DNA of 64,000 nucleotides from Pictodentalium vernedei (taxonomy: Eukaryota > Mollusca > Scaphopoda > Dentaliida > Dentaliidae): NCBI GenBank assembly GCA_031216915.1, contig CM062296.1, forward strand, positions 58,712,584 through 58,776,583. Reading direction: 5' to 3'. Below the pieces are notes generated by a model, which was not told the origin of the DNA, did not search any database, and worked only from the letters and a program-made list of their open reading frames with translations. The position numbers were made by a program, and so were the translations under genes. Of the stretch, positions 22,557 through 33,122 are shown piece by piece. Position 1 is the stretch's first letter. Every line of letters starts with the position of its first letter.

Positions 22557-22830
22557 ATTAATTGGGTATCATACTAAAATAATTAAGTATCATACACAAA
22601 TAATATAGTATGATTCTAAATTAATTGAGTATCATACTAAAATAATTAGGTATCATACACAAATAATATAGTATGATGCTAAATTGAGTGAGTATCATAC
22701 TGAATTAATTCAGTATCATACACAAATAATATAGTATGATGCTAAATTAATTGAGTATCATACAGAATTAATTCAGTATCAAACACAAATAATATAGTAT
22801 GATGCTAAATTAATTGAGTATCATACAGAA
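22557..22830. repeat. AT-rich GTATCATAC tandem repeat, array 2
   Basis: Same units as 11416-11773, here starting at the 3' end of LINE-A copy 2. About five rounds of the AATTGAGTATCATAC and AATATAGTATGAT motifs. Confidence 0.8.
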
Positions 22831-22998
22831 AACCTGTCAATCAACACATTCTAACCAATCAGTGGCGCCGATACATACACGCTAGATTTTCTGGCGCCAC
22901 ATTTAAATAACACGATAAGCAAATGGAAGACCGATATAAAAATGAATCTGGAAGGTTTTCTTTCTTTTTGAGGTATCTGGTTATCCTTCGGGAATTCC

Positions 22999-23047
22999 AA
23001 ATGACCTCCACCCCAACCCCCCCCCCCCCCCCCCAAAAAAAAAAAAA
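22999..23047. repeat. Poly(C) then poly(A) tract
   Basis: A C run of about 17 followed by an A run of about 13. Its length is likely unreliable in the assembly. Confidence 0.85.
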
Positions 23048-23059
23048 TCACATACGGCT

Positions 23060-23545
23060 TCCTATCTCCCAGAAGGCTTGATGGATGACTCCCGTTTTTT
23101 TTCAAACTAAACTGTTGGAGCTTTCTCCATTCCTTTTTTGTAACCGCTATGGTCATATACCGGGGCCGCTACCAAACCGGCGTTGCTGTTTGGTTTTCTT
23201 TTTTCCTTTTCCCTTAAAATTGCCATCGCACAACATTATATTCTGGCTCGCCACCATGGTGGGACTCAAACCTCTACCATCGCCAAGCTGGAACCGAATA
23301 GAGCCCACTCTCCAATAGTCTTAATGGCTTTGAGGGTTTGGTCTTTGACAATCTATCACTCCAATGCAAACTGCCAGGAATTCCAACCGCGTGCATACCC
23401 CTTCAGACCCCATTTGAGGCAATAGGAAAGCTAGGCCTGTGTGATCCAAGATCCAAGTGAAATAAAATAAGGCTAACCGGGTCGCAAGGGATTTGTAAAT
23501 CCCACATCGTCCCTGCGCGCCTTCGGCGCGCTAAAACCTTTCATT
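23060..23545. repeat. Unnamed dispersed repeat, copy 1
   Basis: Shares ordered blocks with 29628-30060: GATGGATGACTCCC, TTTTTTGTAACC, GGGTCGCAAGGGATTT and the short hairpin GCGCCTTCGGCGCGC. Each copy lies upstream of a LINE-B 5' end. Confidence 0.55.
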
Positions 23546-23564
23546 CATTCTTTCTTTTTCTTTT

Positions 23565-23636
23565 CATTCAGCGATTGACAGTCATTCAGCGATTGACAGT
23601 CATTCAGCGATTGACAGTCATTCAGCGATTGACAGT
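23565..23636. repeat. 18-bp tandem repeat, 4 units
   Basis: Four exact copies of CATTCAGCGATTGACAGT immediately upstream of LINE-B copy 3. It may belong to the LINE-B 5' untranslated region, where short tandem repeats often carry promoter activity; this is inference. Confidence 0.85.
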
Positions 23637-23914
23637 CATACTGATCGGACGTGTCTGTGAAAGCTCCTGACTGAACACATCTCACAGCTTGGATATTAAC
23701 AAAGCCTATTGTTCTCTGTACCACTTCTGTGCACTCTAGTGTAATTTTGTAAGTGTTTATCTTTAACTCTATCTATTTTCTGTCTGCTTTTCTCTGTTAA
23801 AACTAAAAACGAATATTTAAGTCAATACAATTTAAGTCAATACAATTAAATTAAAATCTTTAATAACTTAAAAAATAAAATTTAAAATTTTAGAATTATT
23901 TACAAATAAAAATA

Positions 23915-24706
23915 ATGGATAAACAAAGTCAAGCTCAGTTAAACAGTTCTGCCTTTAATTCTGGTGGTCTGAGCAACAGTGGAAATTCCACTAATACTGA
24001 TATGACATCGATGATGCCTGGCTTCCAGAAAGAAATAGCCAGATTAAATGACACCATAGAGGGTTTGCGGTCAGAGCTTCAAGCCCAGAAGCGACAGGCA
24101 GATAAAGAAAAGGCTGAATTGAGAAGGGAATTGGAAAAGGCAATTCTGAAAGCCAAACCAGGTAAGGGGGAACATGCTCCTCCAGTTCCTGATTTACCAT
24201 GTATTGACGCTGCTACAGAAATGAGAAGACCTGCGTCCGCCGGCTCACTGCCGGGGATATCTGAAATAGATTCAGATCTAATTACCCCCAGCCAGGATAA
24301 CTGGCTGCGTTCCATAGTAGAAGAAGCTACCAACACGGTCGCAGTTTTCCCGGCCGTGGCGGTTGAAATTCAATTGGATAAAAATTCAGCTAAAGTCCCC
24401 AAATCGCAGCGACAGAAAAAATCACCAAACCAAAATCGATCGAAAAGGAAACTCTCCAATGAGCTCCGTGAAAATGATGAAACCGTGGACGTCGAAGACG
24501 AAAATGGTTTCTGTATGACTATTGATCGGCATGTCAAGAAGACAAAAATCATCAAGAAAAATTCACAGAGCACCGCTATTGGAAAGGACTCGGTGGTCAC
24601 ACCAAGAAATGGGGACTCTGTTAACGCAACAGAGTCTACATCACCGGAAATAGTGAATGCAACAGCTAGCCCAAAACCGATAGAGCGACGTACGCCGTTA
24701 AAGTAA
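23915..24706 (+). CDS. LINE-B ORF1, N-terminal part
   Basis: Starts MDKQSQAQLN, the same start as LINE-B copy 4. Residues about 35-75 are charged and heptad-like (KEIARLNDTIEGLRSELQ), a likely coiled coil for trimer or oligomer formation, followed by a basic, lysine-rich region. Stops at 24704-24706 in a stretch where the downstream frame can be read without a stop (AVKVKAKTPPK), so a single frameshift near 24690 probably separates it from the zinc-knuckle part. ORF1 proteins of this kind bind their own RNA. Confidence 0.8.
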   Translation: MDKQSQAQLNSSAFNSGGLSNSGNSTNTDMTSMMPGFQKEIARLNDTIEGLRSELQAQKRQADKEKAELRRELEKAILKAKPGKGEHAPPVPDLPCIDAATEMRRPASAGSLPGISEIDSDLITPSQDNWLRSIVEEATNTVAVFPAVAVEIQLDKNSAKVPKSQRQKKSPNQNRSKRKLSNELRENDETVDVEDENGFCMTIDRHVKKTKIIKKNSQSTAIGKDSVVTPRNGDSVNATESTSPEIVNATASPKPIERRTPLK

Positions 24707-25410
24707 AAGCCAAAACGCCCCCTAAGGTGACCAATAAAACCAACAAGACACAGGGCCACCCGCAACCAAACCCCTGTGTCGTAATCACACGCGTCAACCC
24801 CAAAACGGAAAAAAACTCGATTGATAAAGCCCTTCCAGGATGCTCGTGGGACAGACTAATCTCCAAAGCCACGGGTAACCATACTTGGAAAATAAAAGTA
24901 AAATGCCCTAATAGAGCAACGAAATTAAATCTGATAAGCAAAGGGGTAATTATTAATGGCAAAAAATACGAAACCGAGGAATATCGTGCTCTTCCGCAAC
25001 CCGTTCAGTGTCACAAGTGTCAGAAATTTGGGCACTTGTCATACAAATGCAACAGGGAGCAACGATGTATGAAATGCGGTGACAAACACATCGCGAAGGC
25101 ATGTAGTGCTAAAACTCTGAAATGCCCGAATTGCGGTGGTCAACACCCCAGCAACTACCGGGGTTGTAGCCACTTCAAAAAAGTTAAAACAAACATCCAG
25201 CTTAAAGCTCTAAATGTAAGTAATGTCGAGAACTCATCTTCCCCTTATTCCACGTGTACTCTAATGGCTGGCTCTATTTTCAGCATAATGAAGAAACACT
25301 TGGACACCAGTCTTTCGGACGTTTGCAAAGAGATTAGTAAAACAGCCTCTAAGTTATATAATACTCAAATATCTCACACGCTATTAGAAGCGGCCGTCAA
25401 CAGAATATAA
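24707..25410 (+). pseudogene. LINE-B ORF1, C-terminal part with three zinc knuckles
   Basis: Continues ORF1 in another frame. About 25010-25170 encodes three Cys/His knuckles: CHKCQKFGHLSYKC, CMKCGDKHIAKAC and CPNCGGQHPSNYRGC. An ALPQPVQC lead-in precedes them, as in gag-like ORF1s of Jockey/I-group LINEs. The end (LSDVCKEISKTASKLYN) recurs at 36658 in LINE-B copy 4. Nucleic-acid binding is the expected role. Confidence 0.85.
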
Positions 25411-25478
25411 TTATGTAACAATATTACAAATAGTAATTAAACTTAAATAAACTTAGTACAGTTATTCCTAAACCATTC

Positions 25479-26212
25479 ATGGATACACTAAATATAGTCC
25501 AGTGGAACGCTCGAAGCGTTAATCAGAAAAATTTGCAAATGTCACATTATTTAAAAAATACGGACGTAATTGGAATTAGCGAAACCTGGCTTAAACCAAA
25601 CAAACAATTCTCGTTATGTGGTTTTGATATTATTAGAAGAGATCGCCCCGCCCAAAAAGGCGGCGGTGTCGCTCTGTTAATAAGGCAGGAGATTAAATAC
25701 AAATCAATACCATGCGACCACCCCAATGCTGAAGTGATTGCAGCTGAAATCGAACTTGACCACAAACACGTGGCCATCATATCATATTATAACAACTCAC
25801 AAGCAAAAGTAGACAGTAAAGTATTTGAATTCTTTACCAAAAGGTACAAGCACTGCATATTCTTGGGTGATTTCAATTCCAAACACCAAGTATTTAGTTA
25901 TCATAAGACTGAGCCTAACGGTGACGCCCTTTTCAACATCATTGAAGAACTGGATCTAGTCGGGGTAAATAACGATCAAGACGTAACATACATAAGCAAC
26001 AACCCACTCCATCAATCAGATATCCTAGACTTGATTATCACCAGCAAATCACTAACCAGCCAAATGCAAGACATATTTGTAGGGGATGATGAGCTAGGCA
26101 GTGATCACTTGCCGGTTCACGCCACTTTGAAATGTAATACTGGTCCCGCAAGGTATCCCCCAGGAATAGGAGGAACCTATCAAAAATTGACTGGAACCTC
26201 TTCAGAAACATA
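25479..26212 (+). CDS. LINE-B ORF2: APE endonuclease
   Basis: Starts MDTLNIVQWNARSVNQK. Catalytic blocks: VIGISETWLKP with Glu, RRDRPAQKGGGVALLIR, FLGDFNSKH with Asp/Asn, and DDELGSDHLPVH, the SDH motif with both catalytic residues. The domain is complete with no break. The frame runs into a MITE-1 copy, whose first bases give the last codons before a stop at 26219. Without that insert the frame would continue into the segment at 26489. Confidence 0.88.
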
Positions 26213-26488
26213 CAGTTAAAACTAGAAGTTTGATATGCGCGTTAATTTACGCGTTATGGCCCAAGTAGAGCTATCAAATTCTGTACATATAGCCTGTGCA
26301 CAGGCAATGTTTCAGCCAATGGACCTCCGGGTAACCCGGAGGTCCATTGGCAGAAACATTGCATGTGTTTGCTATGAGTAACCAAGAGAACCTGCCATGC
26401 TTTGGATGCCATTCGATATGGCAATTGCGCGCAATTCCAATGCGCAATTAATCCTTGATATTCGTGACAGAACTTCTAGTTTTAACTG
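26213..26488. mobile_element. MITE-1 copy 2, with internal deletion, in LINE-B copy 3
   Basis: 276 bp, about 38 shorter than the other copies; the missing part lies just inside the left and right ends. TA flanks at 26211-26212 and 26489-26490. LINE-B copy 4 carries the uninterrupted sequence at about 37559-37566 (an ATTATCGAA context), an empty-site match. Confidence 0.92.
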
Positions 26489-26734
26489 TAATCGAAGTAA
26501 AAATAAAGGTAAATGACCAGTTAGATGCTCGTGAACTAGAAAAAGCCTGCACCCATCTTAACGAGGTTATCAACAGTACACTAGATGAAATTTGTCCCAA
26601 GCAAACAGTAAAGACGCGGATAAACAGATTAACCCAAACAACTCTTCAAATAATCAAACAAAAAAGAAAAGCCTTCCGGGCTTACCAATCAGAGAATGAT
26701 CAAATGAAAAGAGCAGAACTTAAAACCACGCATA
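26489..26734 (+). pseudogene. LINE-B copy 3: EN-RT linker segment
   Basis: Open segment between two MITE-1 insertions: NDQLDARELEKACTHLNEV, CPKQTVKTRINRL, IIKQKRKAFRAYQSEND. The same residues occur at 42375-42570 in copy 5, where no MITE separates them from the next segment. Confidence 0.8.
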
Positions 26735-27048
26735 CAGTTAAAACTAGAAGTCCTGTCATGAAATGCGCACACATAGCACGTTGGTATGCGCGTTAATGTG
26801 CGCGTCATCGCCCAAGTAAAGCTATCAAATTATGTACATATGGCCTGTGCACAAGCAATGTTTCAACCAATGGACCTCCGGGTAACCCGGAGGTCCATTG
26901 GCAGAAACATTGGATGTGTTTGCTATGAGTAACCAGGAGAACCTGCTGTGTTTTGGGTGCCATTCGATATGGCGACTGCGCGCAATTCCAACGCGCAATT
27001 AAGCCTACATAAGCGCACTATTCGTGACAGGACTTCTAGTTTTAACTG
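26735..27048. mobile_element. MITE-1 copy 3 in LINE-B copy 3
   Basis: 314 bp with TA flanks at 26733-26734 and 27049-27050. Copy 5 of the LINE (about 42556-42580) has the same codons without the insert and of equal length, so it is an empty site. The ORF starting at 26948 begins inside this MITE and its first residues are not LINE protein. Confidence 0.93.
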
Positions 27049-28068
27049 TAATCGCCTACATGGAGAAGCTAAAAAGGCCATAGCTAACGACAGATGGGAA
27101 AAGGCAACAGAAAACCTAAATGGGCTGAGAGAACCTAAGAGGTTCTGGGATACATTTAAAACTCTCACTGGCCAAAAGAGCAAAAGTGCAAATAATAATG
27201 CGCTGAAGACTAGCAACGGAACTATGGCCGTGGACAACAATGAAGAGGCTAGCGCTTTTGCCGAACTTCTAAAGAAAGCGCACCGTCCACAAGAAGGGAA
27301 CAGATATGACAACGATTTTAAGGTAAAAGTAAATAAATTTGTCCAAGATAACAACTCAATTTTCAATGAACCGAACTTCGACCAAAGGCATGAAGACGGG
27401 GACGACCATGAATTAACCGAACCAATAAGCGTAGAGGAGGTCATGGGTATAATCAGAAAATGCAAGTCATCTTCGTCCCCACGAGAAGATGAAGTCTCTT
27501 ACAACATCTTCTACTGCAGACTTTCCAAACTCCTAAACTGCTGTCTCTCCTGTGGGTACTTCCCAAAATGCTGGAATGTGGCCACAGGAGTAATGATACC
27601 TAAACCCGACAAATACCTTACCAACCCTTTTAACTACCGCCCAATCAGCTTGCTTACCTGTGTTGAGAAAAAATATTTGAGCGGATTCTCACTACAAGAC
27701 TTCGCAGATATCTCGAATCACTCAACATTTTCAACAAATGGCAAAGAGCGTATAGGGGTCAGAAAGAGGGAATCGAACAGGCATATAGACTGGTCGATTA
27801 TATGAAAACAACATTTAGTCAAAATGAAATCGGAACAGCGCTTTTCTTGGAAGTGGAAAAATGGAAAAAAACGTCCGACTCGGTGTGGCACAATGGCGTG
27901 AGATATAAACTAGCGAAAATGGGATTACCCACTAAAATTCTGAGGATCATATCATCATTTCTAACTGACCGAAAAATCAAGGTGAGAGTTAATCGCGAGG
28001 TGTCAGAGGAAGTAATACGCGAGTCGGGAACACCACAAGGGTTGGTTCTATGCCCGCTCTTTTCATAA
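27049..28068 (+). pseudogene. LINE-B copy 3: reverse transcriptase, first half
   Basis: Linker (EAKKAIANDRWEKATENL, EPKRFWDTFKTLTG), then RT fingers: CGYFPKCWNVATGVMIPKPD and FNYRPISLLTCVEK. The frame shifts near 27790 to 27802-28068, which carries a damaged motif A (LFLEVEKWKKTSDSVWHNGV, catalytic Asp not visible) and motif B ESGTPQGLVLCP. Copy 5 keeps a better motif A (IDATKAFDLVWHNGM). Confidence 0.8.
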
Positions 28069-28772
28069 TATATATGAATGACATAGAAAAAGTAGGGAAA
28101 AACTGTGTTGAACTATCGCAGTTCTCAGACGACAAAGGCATTTGGACGGCCAGCAAGTCCCGAAACATAATTAAAAATCGTCTACAGGACACCATTCGCG
28201 ATCTTGAGAGCTGGTGCGCCCTGTGGCGCCTCAAACTCAATGCCGCCAAAACTCAAACAGTTACGTTCTCCAAGAAGCAAGGGAAAAAAACAGTCCCCAG
28301 TATCGATATCAAGTTATACGATCACTAATTAGAAGCAAACAAAGAGGCCAAATTTTTGGGATTTATCCCAGATAGCAATCTCAGTCTTAACAGTCACGAA
28401 AACTCCATTACGGTAAGAGCTACTAAACGTATCAATTTTCTGAAGATAATATGAGGTAGAAACTGGGGAGCAAACAAAGGTGTGGCTCTCAAGACATTTA
28501 TACGTCCTGTACTAGAATACGGTGCCATAATAACAATTGACCTGAGCAAAACCAACATTCTGAAGCTACAGAGGGTTCAACATTATGCACTGCGTGTGGC
28601 GCTATGCAAACCCAATTGGACACCGATAAAGGAACTTCACGAGCTAGCAAAAATAGAAACTATTGATACCCGATTAAAAGACCTACAAAACAAAACCCTC
28701 AACAGACTCCAAGATAGTGAATTAATGGTTGAGCTTAACGAACACCGATCCCTTAAAAGAAAAACAAAATAA
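28050..28772 (+). pseudogene. LINE-B copy 3: reverse transcriptase, second half
   Basis: FIIYMNDIEKVG, then motif C as FSDDKGIW (both Asp kept), RDLESWCALWRLKLNAAKTQ, a stop at 28326-28328, further breaks to about 28455, then FIRPVLEYGAI, LQRVQHYALRVAL and WTPIKELHELAKIETIDTRL up to the natural end at 28772. No RNase H domain follows. Confidence 0.8.
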
Positions 28773-29465
28773 GTTTCCAGAAAATAAAAAAAAAAATATA
28801 CAATATAACTAAATTGCGTGGAGTCATTGAGGTTTGCCTCGCTACTCATTGAGAACTTTAGGATTGAGTCTGCGAGGACTGCCTCGCAACTCTGCTGAAG
28901 CACGATTGAAATGCGTTTATATAACAAAACACTTTACATACTCCAGGATAGTGAATCAATGGTGAGCTGAACGAACACCGAACCCTTAACAGAAAAAAAC
29001 AAAATAAGGCACTGTAAATTAAAATTACTCAATAGAATTAAACTGCGTGGAGTCAGTGAGGATTGCCTCGCTACGCATTGAGATTTTTAGGATTGAGTCT
29101 GTGAGGATTGCCTCGCAACTCTGCGTGTGGGGAGTGGGCTCCGAAGAAACCCACCCCTCACCCCATCCATAGCAACAATCACACAGCAGTCACAATATAT
29201 AATAGCGGATACCTATCTTTCTTTCTACCTATAACTTTTCTGATTGAACATTCTCAAATTTTCCTACAACACTCTTATCAAGATGACGCATGGAAATGGT
29301 AGACGAAGCGTAGGAGGAATTGGTGCAACCTTCCTTTCTGTTAACATACACACGAAACCATCAAACACCAGGCAAGTATTGAAACAAGCTTGTCTGGCTT
29401 AGGACGAGTGCACTTTTTATATAAATAAACAATTGAGTAAAGATTTAACAGCCATTTTAAGGGCT
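28773..29465 (+). repeat. LINE-B 3' untranslated region with internal repeats
   Basis: Two tandem-like units of about 80 bases built on GTGGAGTCA(G/T)TGAGG and GGATTGAGTCTG(T/C)GAGGA, then a unique part, ending near TAAGGGCTTT. The same order occurs after copy 5 (44345-44985), which defines the LINE-B 3' end. Confidence 0.75.
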
Positions 29466-29545
29466 TTCGAGTGTGTGTTTGTGAGAGGGTGTGTGCATGT
29501 GTTTTTTTTGTTTTGTTTTTTTTTCTTTGTTTTTGTTCTTTTTTT
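29466..29545. repeat. (GT)n / poly(T) low-complexity tract
   Basis: GTGT-rich then T-rich. Follows the LINE-B 3' end, as the (GCGT)n run follows copy 5, so it may have grown from the LINE tail. Confidence 0.7.
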
Positions 29546-29627
29546 CCCTCGAATCACCCCGTCATCTGTGTTCCCCATGAAGGCAGACCAGATGACCAAT
29601 ACCCAGCATCCATTCTCCCTTATAGGC

Positions 29628-30060
29628 CGATGGATGACTCCCAGCTTCCAAAAACACATATTGGTGGATTTTTTTCTTTTTTGTAACCTTTAAGGATAAT
29701 ATGCTGGGGCTGCTCACAAACCAGCGACTGTTTGGGTTTCTTTATCTTTTTTTTTCTAAAATAACCACCAAACTGCGGTTTCAATATTACCATAACTTTG
29801 CCTACTTCTCTTAGCAAACACCGAGCAAAACTCTTGTAATTATGCAAATGCCTAGCCATTTTCCAGCTCGAGGTTCTCGGGGATCTCAACCCACTACCAT
29901 ACTGCAAGTCGCACACTCAAACTTAATAAGATTATTGGCTCTCGCTCCCGACTCTCGTGGATTTATAAGCAAATAAAGCTATAAAGCAAATAAAGTTATT
30001 AGGGTCGCAAGGGATTTCAATACCACATCATCCCTGTGCGCCTTCGGCGCGCAGAAACTT
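29628..30060. repeat. Unnamed dispersed repeat, copy 2
   Basis: See 23060-23545 for the shared blocks. Contains GGGTCGCAAGGGATTT and the GCGCCTTCGGCGCGC hairpin at about 30003-30050. Just after it, AAGCTT and GATTCGGCAGAAAGC resemble an inverted piece of the LINE-A 3' tail. Confidence 0.55.
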
Positions 30061-30835
30061 TTCTTTCCTCAACAGGGGGATTCGGCAGAAAGCTTAAGCT
30101 TATGTAAGTAGTCTCCCAAGACCGTTTATAAATTAACTCAGCTGGATGGTATAGGTCAGCAGATAAACGCGCATGTCGTTGCTTGAAAGCAACAATCCTG
30201 TATGGTACACGAGGTTGGTTTTGGTCACAGCAGCCTCCCCTCTCGGTGCAAGGACCAAATGCCACATCCCAGCATTTGCAGCCTATTTTGATGAGTGAGT
30301 TATGTTGGAATAGATTCATGTGGAGATGCTCCCATTGATGATATTGGAGTAGAGGAATTAACAGTCATTCACATACTGGTTAACAACATCACTCACACAT
30401 TCGATACAAGGGCTCAGGGGTGGCAGCCAGACACCCCACCTGAAAAGAGACACAACTAAGGCCAACCCAGTTCGATAGGGGCGCCAGCCTGAATGTGTGA
30501 TGCATTAGACTCACACGAAAGTAGTTTGAGCACGGATAAGTTCGTTAACTTGGAGTGGAGTGGGGTGTATAATAGGGTGTGTTAGTTCAGTAGTTGGAGG
30601 AAAGTAGGATATTCGTCTATTATGCTTAATTGGGGTCATTACATGAGTTACTGAGGTAGGACATCCATTGGAAACGCTTGGTAGATAAAATAAAGTAATG
30701 TACCACTTCAAAAATAATTATTTTCGTTGTCCAAAAATTCTGAGCCAAAAAGAAGCGTGTTTGTATTCACTTCAAACGAAAGTAAATTGATCGTATAGTT
30801 ACGAGTGTCTGAGTAAATTGGACAATGAAAGAAGA
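30061..30835. other. No gene recognised
   Basis: A weak tRNA-like A-box context at about 30131-30150 is not backed by a foldable cloverleaf. Otherwise nothing supported. Confidence 0.35.
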
Positions 30836-30961
30836 AATAAGTGATTGTCCAATAGGTGAGACTTATCATTTTGTATTACAAACTAATATTAAAGACAATA
30901 TAATTAAATTAAAGTCTTTAATAACCTAGTAATAAATGTAAGAACTACTTACAAATAAACA

Positions 30962-31290
30962 ATGGATAAACAAAGTCAAGCTATGATAAACAATCTGTTC
31001 CCTGAGTTTCAATGTATTTCATGTGCCAATAGGCACGCAGAATACATTGGAACTCCGGGAATTAATTCTGCCATTTATTCTGGCCGTGTCAGGAACAGTG
31101 GAAATTCCACTCACACTGACAAGGCATCGTTGTTGTCGATGAGGTCTAGCTTCCAGAAGGAAATTGCCAGACTGAATGACACAATATGAGCTTTTCGATT
31201 GGAGCTTCAAGCCCAGAAGCGGCCGACAGATAAAGAAAGGGCCAAACTGAATCAGCGGGTGTCCATCTCGGAACCAACAGGGAGTATTTT
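30962..31290 (+). pseudogene. LINE-B copy 4 ORF1 N-terminus with hairpin insertion
   Basis: Reads MDKQSQAMINN, then hairpin-derived residues, then GRVRNSGNSTHTDKAS and SSFQKEIARLNDTI before a stop at about 31187. Apart from the inserted hairpin it parallels copy 3. The LINE-B match fades near 31290 where LINE-C begins. Confidence 0.75.
30998..31061. mobile_element. GAGTTCCAATGTG-type hairpin insertion, copy 1
   Basis: Imperfect palindrome (TTCCCTGAGTTTCAATGTAT ... ATACATTGGAACTCCGGGAA) absent from the same place in LINE-B copy 3. Related hairpins lie at 42611-42688 and 53915-53965. No clear target duplication. Confidence 0.7.
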
Positions 31291-31548
31291 CGATTCAGTT
31301 GTCAAAAGTTAGCTCACGTATCCATACTTTTCTTCCATGTGTTATTGTAGATATATATATATTGTTTTAGTGTTGTATAGATGCGATTTTTAAATAAGGA
31401 TAGTTATATTAGTGTTTAGTTTAGTTTTTTTCTATCGGATATAAGTGGCGTGTTCCCTATCTTCGCGCGGGTCATTTTCGGTGTTTTGTTTCGTTTACGA
31501 TTTCAACCGTTTTTTTTTAATTTGAAATTCCTCATTTTAATTTTGGCT

Positions 31549-31850
31549 ATGGTTGCTATGGACGGTAGGTGTTTCTCGACGCGAGGTGTTCAGACTAGCA
31601 GTGTAGAGGCGGTTAGTATAGGTATACAGGTGGGAGCAGTGGTTGAGGACAGCACAGCGGGAACTAGTGAGATATCAACGGACGGCCAGCAGTCAGATGT
31701 GTGTAAGCACTGTGAGTTGGGAGGGGGGGGGGATGTGCGCTAGCTGCGTAGAGTTAATGCAGCTGTTAGAGGCTAATGTAAGAGTGGAGGAGGAGATGCA
31801 GGAGGTGAGGGGTGGACTGGGGAAAGCTGGAAGTCTTGTGTGACCCCAGT
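31549..31850 (+). pseudogene. LINE-C ORF1 N-terminal part
   Basis: Encodes MVAMDGRCFSTRGVQT, then CKHCELGGGG and, after a G-run frameshift near 31730, CASCVELMQLLEANVRVEEE. The paired Cys-x2-Cys motifs followed by a heptad stretch match the zinc-binding and coiled-coil start of CR1/L2-type ORF1. Confidence 0.65.
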
Positions 31851-32329
31851 TACGGTGGCATTCCAGAGAGATGAAAGGTGGTGGGTAGCAGCAAGCGGAC
31901 GTAGTTTGATGCGGATAGTGGGTCTTTTGGGAATAGGAAGGCGGGTCGGGTTGAGGGTAGTGGCTAGAGTGTCAAATCCCCAGGCTAGTAGTGTGAGTCG
32001 GGGGGGCCAAAGGGCGTATTCGTTTAGAGTCGGATCGTGAGGGGGATAGCGAGGACCATGTGGCGTCTGACAGGGCAAGAGTCAGAGGGAAGGTTAGGAA
32101 GGTGGTAAACGAGGACAAGGAGGCTTGTAGAGGGAGTGGGCCAAAAGCCGAGCGCAGTGCCCAAAATAGATTCAGTGTGTTAGATAGTTTCGAGAATTCT
32201 GAGGAGTAGGTGGGGTCTGAAGAGGTGAAGCTAGTCATGGAGGTTAGTGTGGCGGAGTGCAAGACTGCGAGCCGGTCCAGTGGGAACAGAGGTGGTAACA
32301 AAGGTGATAGGACAGAAAAGAGGCAGTTG

Positions 32330-33115
32330 GTGGTTGCAGGGAGTAGAAAAGTTCGGGGGTTAGATAGGGTGGTGTGTGGGCCCGACAGTGTCAACAGGAC
32401 CAATTTGTGCTTTCCGGGGGCTAGGGTGAAGGACCTAAAGGACAGAGTGGGTGGATTAGTTAACTGGTTGAGTGCTAGAAGCCACTATCAGGGCTTTCAA
32501 AAAATGAGGGTACCAGAGCAAAAGCCAACATTTCTTTGCTCATGTTTCATATTCAGTTAAACACAAATAATATTTTATTTATATAAACTTGTTTTATCAC
32601 AAATTATTGAAGAGTGCCTGTGGGCACTCTTCAATAATTTGTAATAAAAAAATTCAGACCACCAAAAATAATGTAGCCCTCAACCAATTAAGGGGTCAGG
32701 CCCAGACCAATGGTTGTTGTACACGTGGGGACCAACAACATCAGGGAGAGGAAATCAGTTCAGCTTATTGAGACTTACAAGGACTTAATAAATCAACTGA
32801 AGGCTAAGAATGCACAGGTAGTGGTTTAGGGGCTTCTAGGAGTACTAGGTGGTGGTGGCAGGCGTGATTCGCGGTTCACTGGGGTCAACGAGGAATTGGG
32901 GGAGTATTGCAAGGAATTTGAGATATGTTGCAGCTGGTGGAGCCTTTGTGGTATAGGGAGAGGAGGGGGGAACAGAGAAGGAGGAATGAATGCGGGAAAT
33001 GTATTATGAACCACAGTTGTAAAAAATGGGATAAGGGGGATAAGAAAAAGGAACCAAAAATTCACTTCAGTAGAAATATCATCCCCAGGAAAGCCCAGGT
33101 ATACAAAATAGGATA
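32330..33115 (+). pseudogene. LINE-C ORF1 esterase (SGNH/GDSL-like) domain, decayed
   Basis: RQLVVAGSRKVRGLDRVVC and CFPGARVKDLKDRVGGLV correspond to the first block of LINE ORF1 esterases, where the usual form is GDS with the catalytic Ser; here it reads AGSRK. After the hairpin insert, VVVHVGTNNIREE and LINQLKAKNAQVVV match the second block (HVGTND). The His-containing end is not clear. Such esterases are thought to aid membrane or RNP steps of retrotransposition; the role is uncertain. Confidence 0.7.
32594..32647. mobile_element. Small palindromic insertion in LINE-C ORF1
   Basis: Near-perfect palindrome (arms of about 24, ACAAATTATTGAAGAGTGCC and complement) lying between the two esterase blocks, flanked by AT-rich sequence unlike LINE-C coding sequence. 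Confidence 0.65.
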
Positions 33116-33122
33116 AACAAAC

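Larger units (their letters stand above)
23640..29465 (+). mobile_element. LINE-B copy 3: LINE with gag-like ORF1 and EN-RT ORF2
   Basis: The most complete of three LINE-B copies: a 5' untranslated region (similar to that before 30962), ORF1 at 23915-25410, ORF2 from 25479 to about 28772, and a long 3' untranslated region. ORF1 with three zinc knuckles, APE endonuclease, and no RNase H seen point to the Jockey/I group; the exact clade is open. Two MITE-1 insertions split ORF2, and further frameshifts show that it is inactive. The outer ends are approximate. Confidence 0.88.

Noticed and set aside
24727-25410. A separate gene starting at the GTG of 24727
   Set aside because: It is the continuation of LINE-B ORF1 after a frameshift; the frame is open upstream of that codon.
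26948-27805. 285-residue ORF taken as one protein
   Set aside because: Its first residues come from the right end of MITE-1; only the part after 27049 is LINE-B sequence.
30131-30210. tRNA gene
   Set aside because: AACTCAGCTGG resembles an A box, but no B box or cloverleaf could be fitted.
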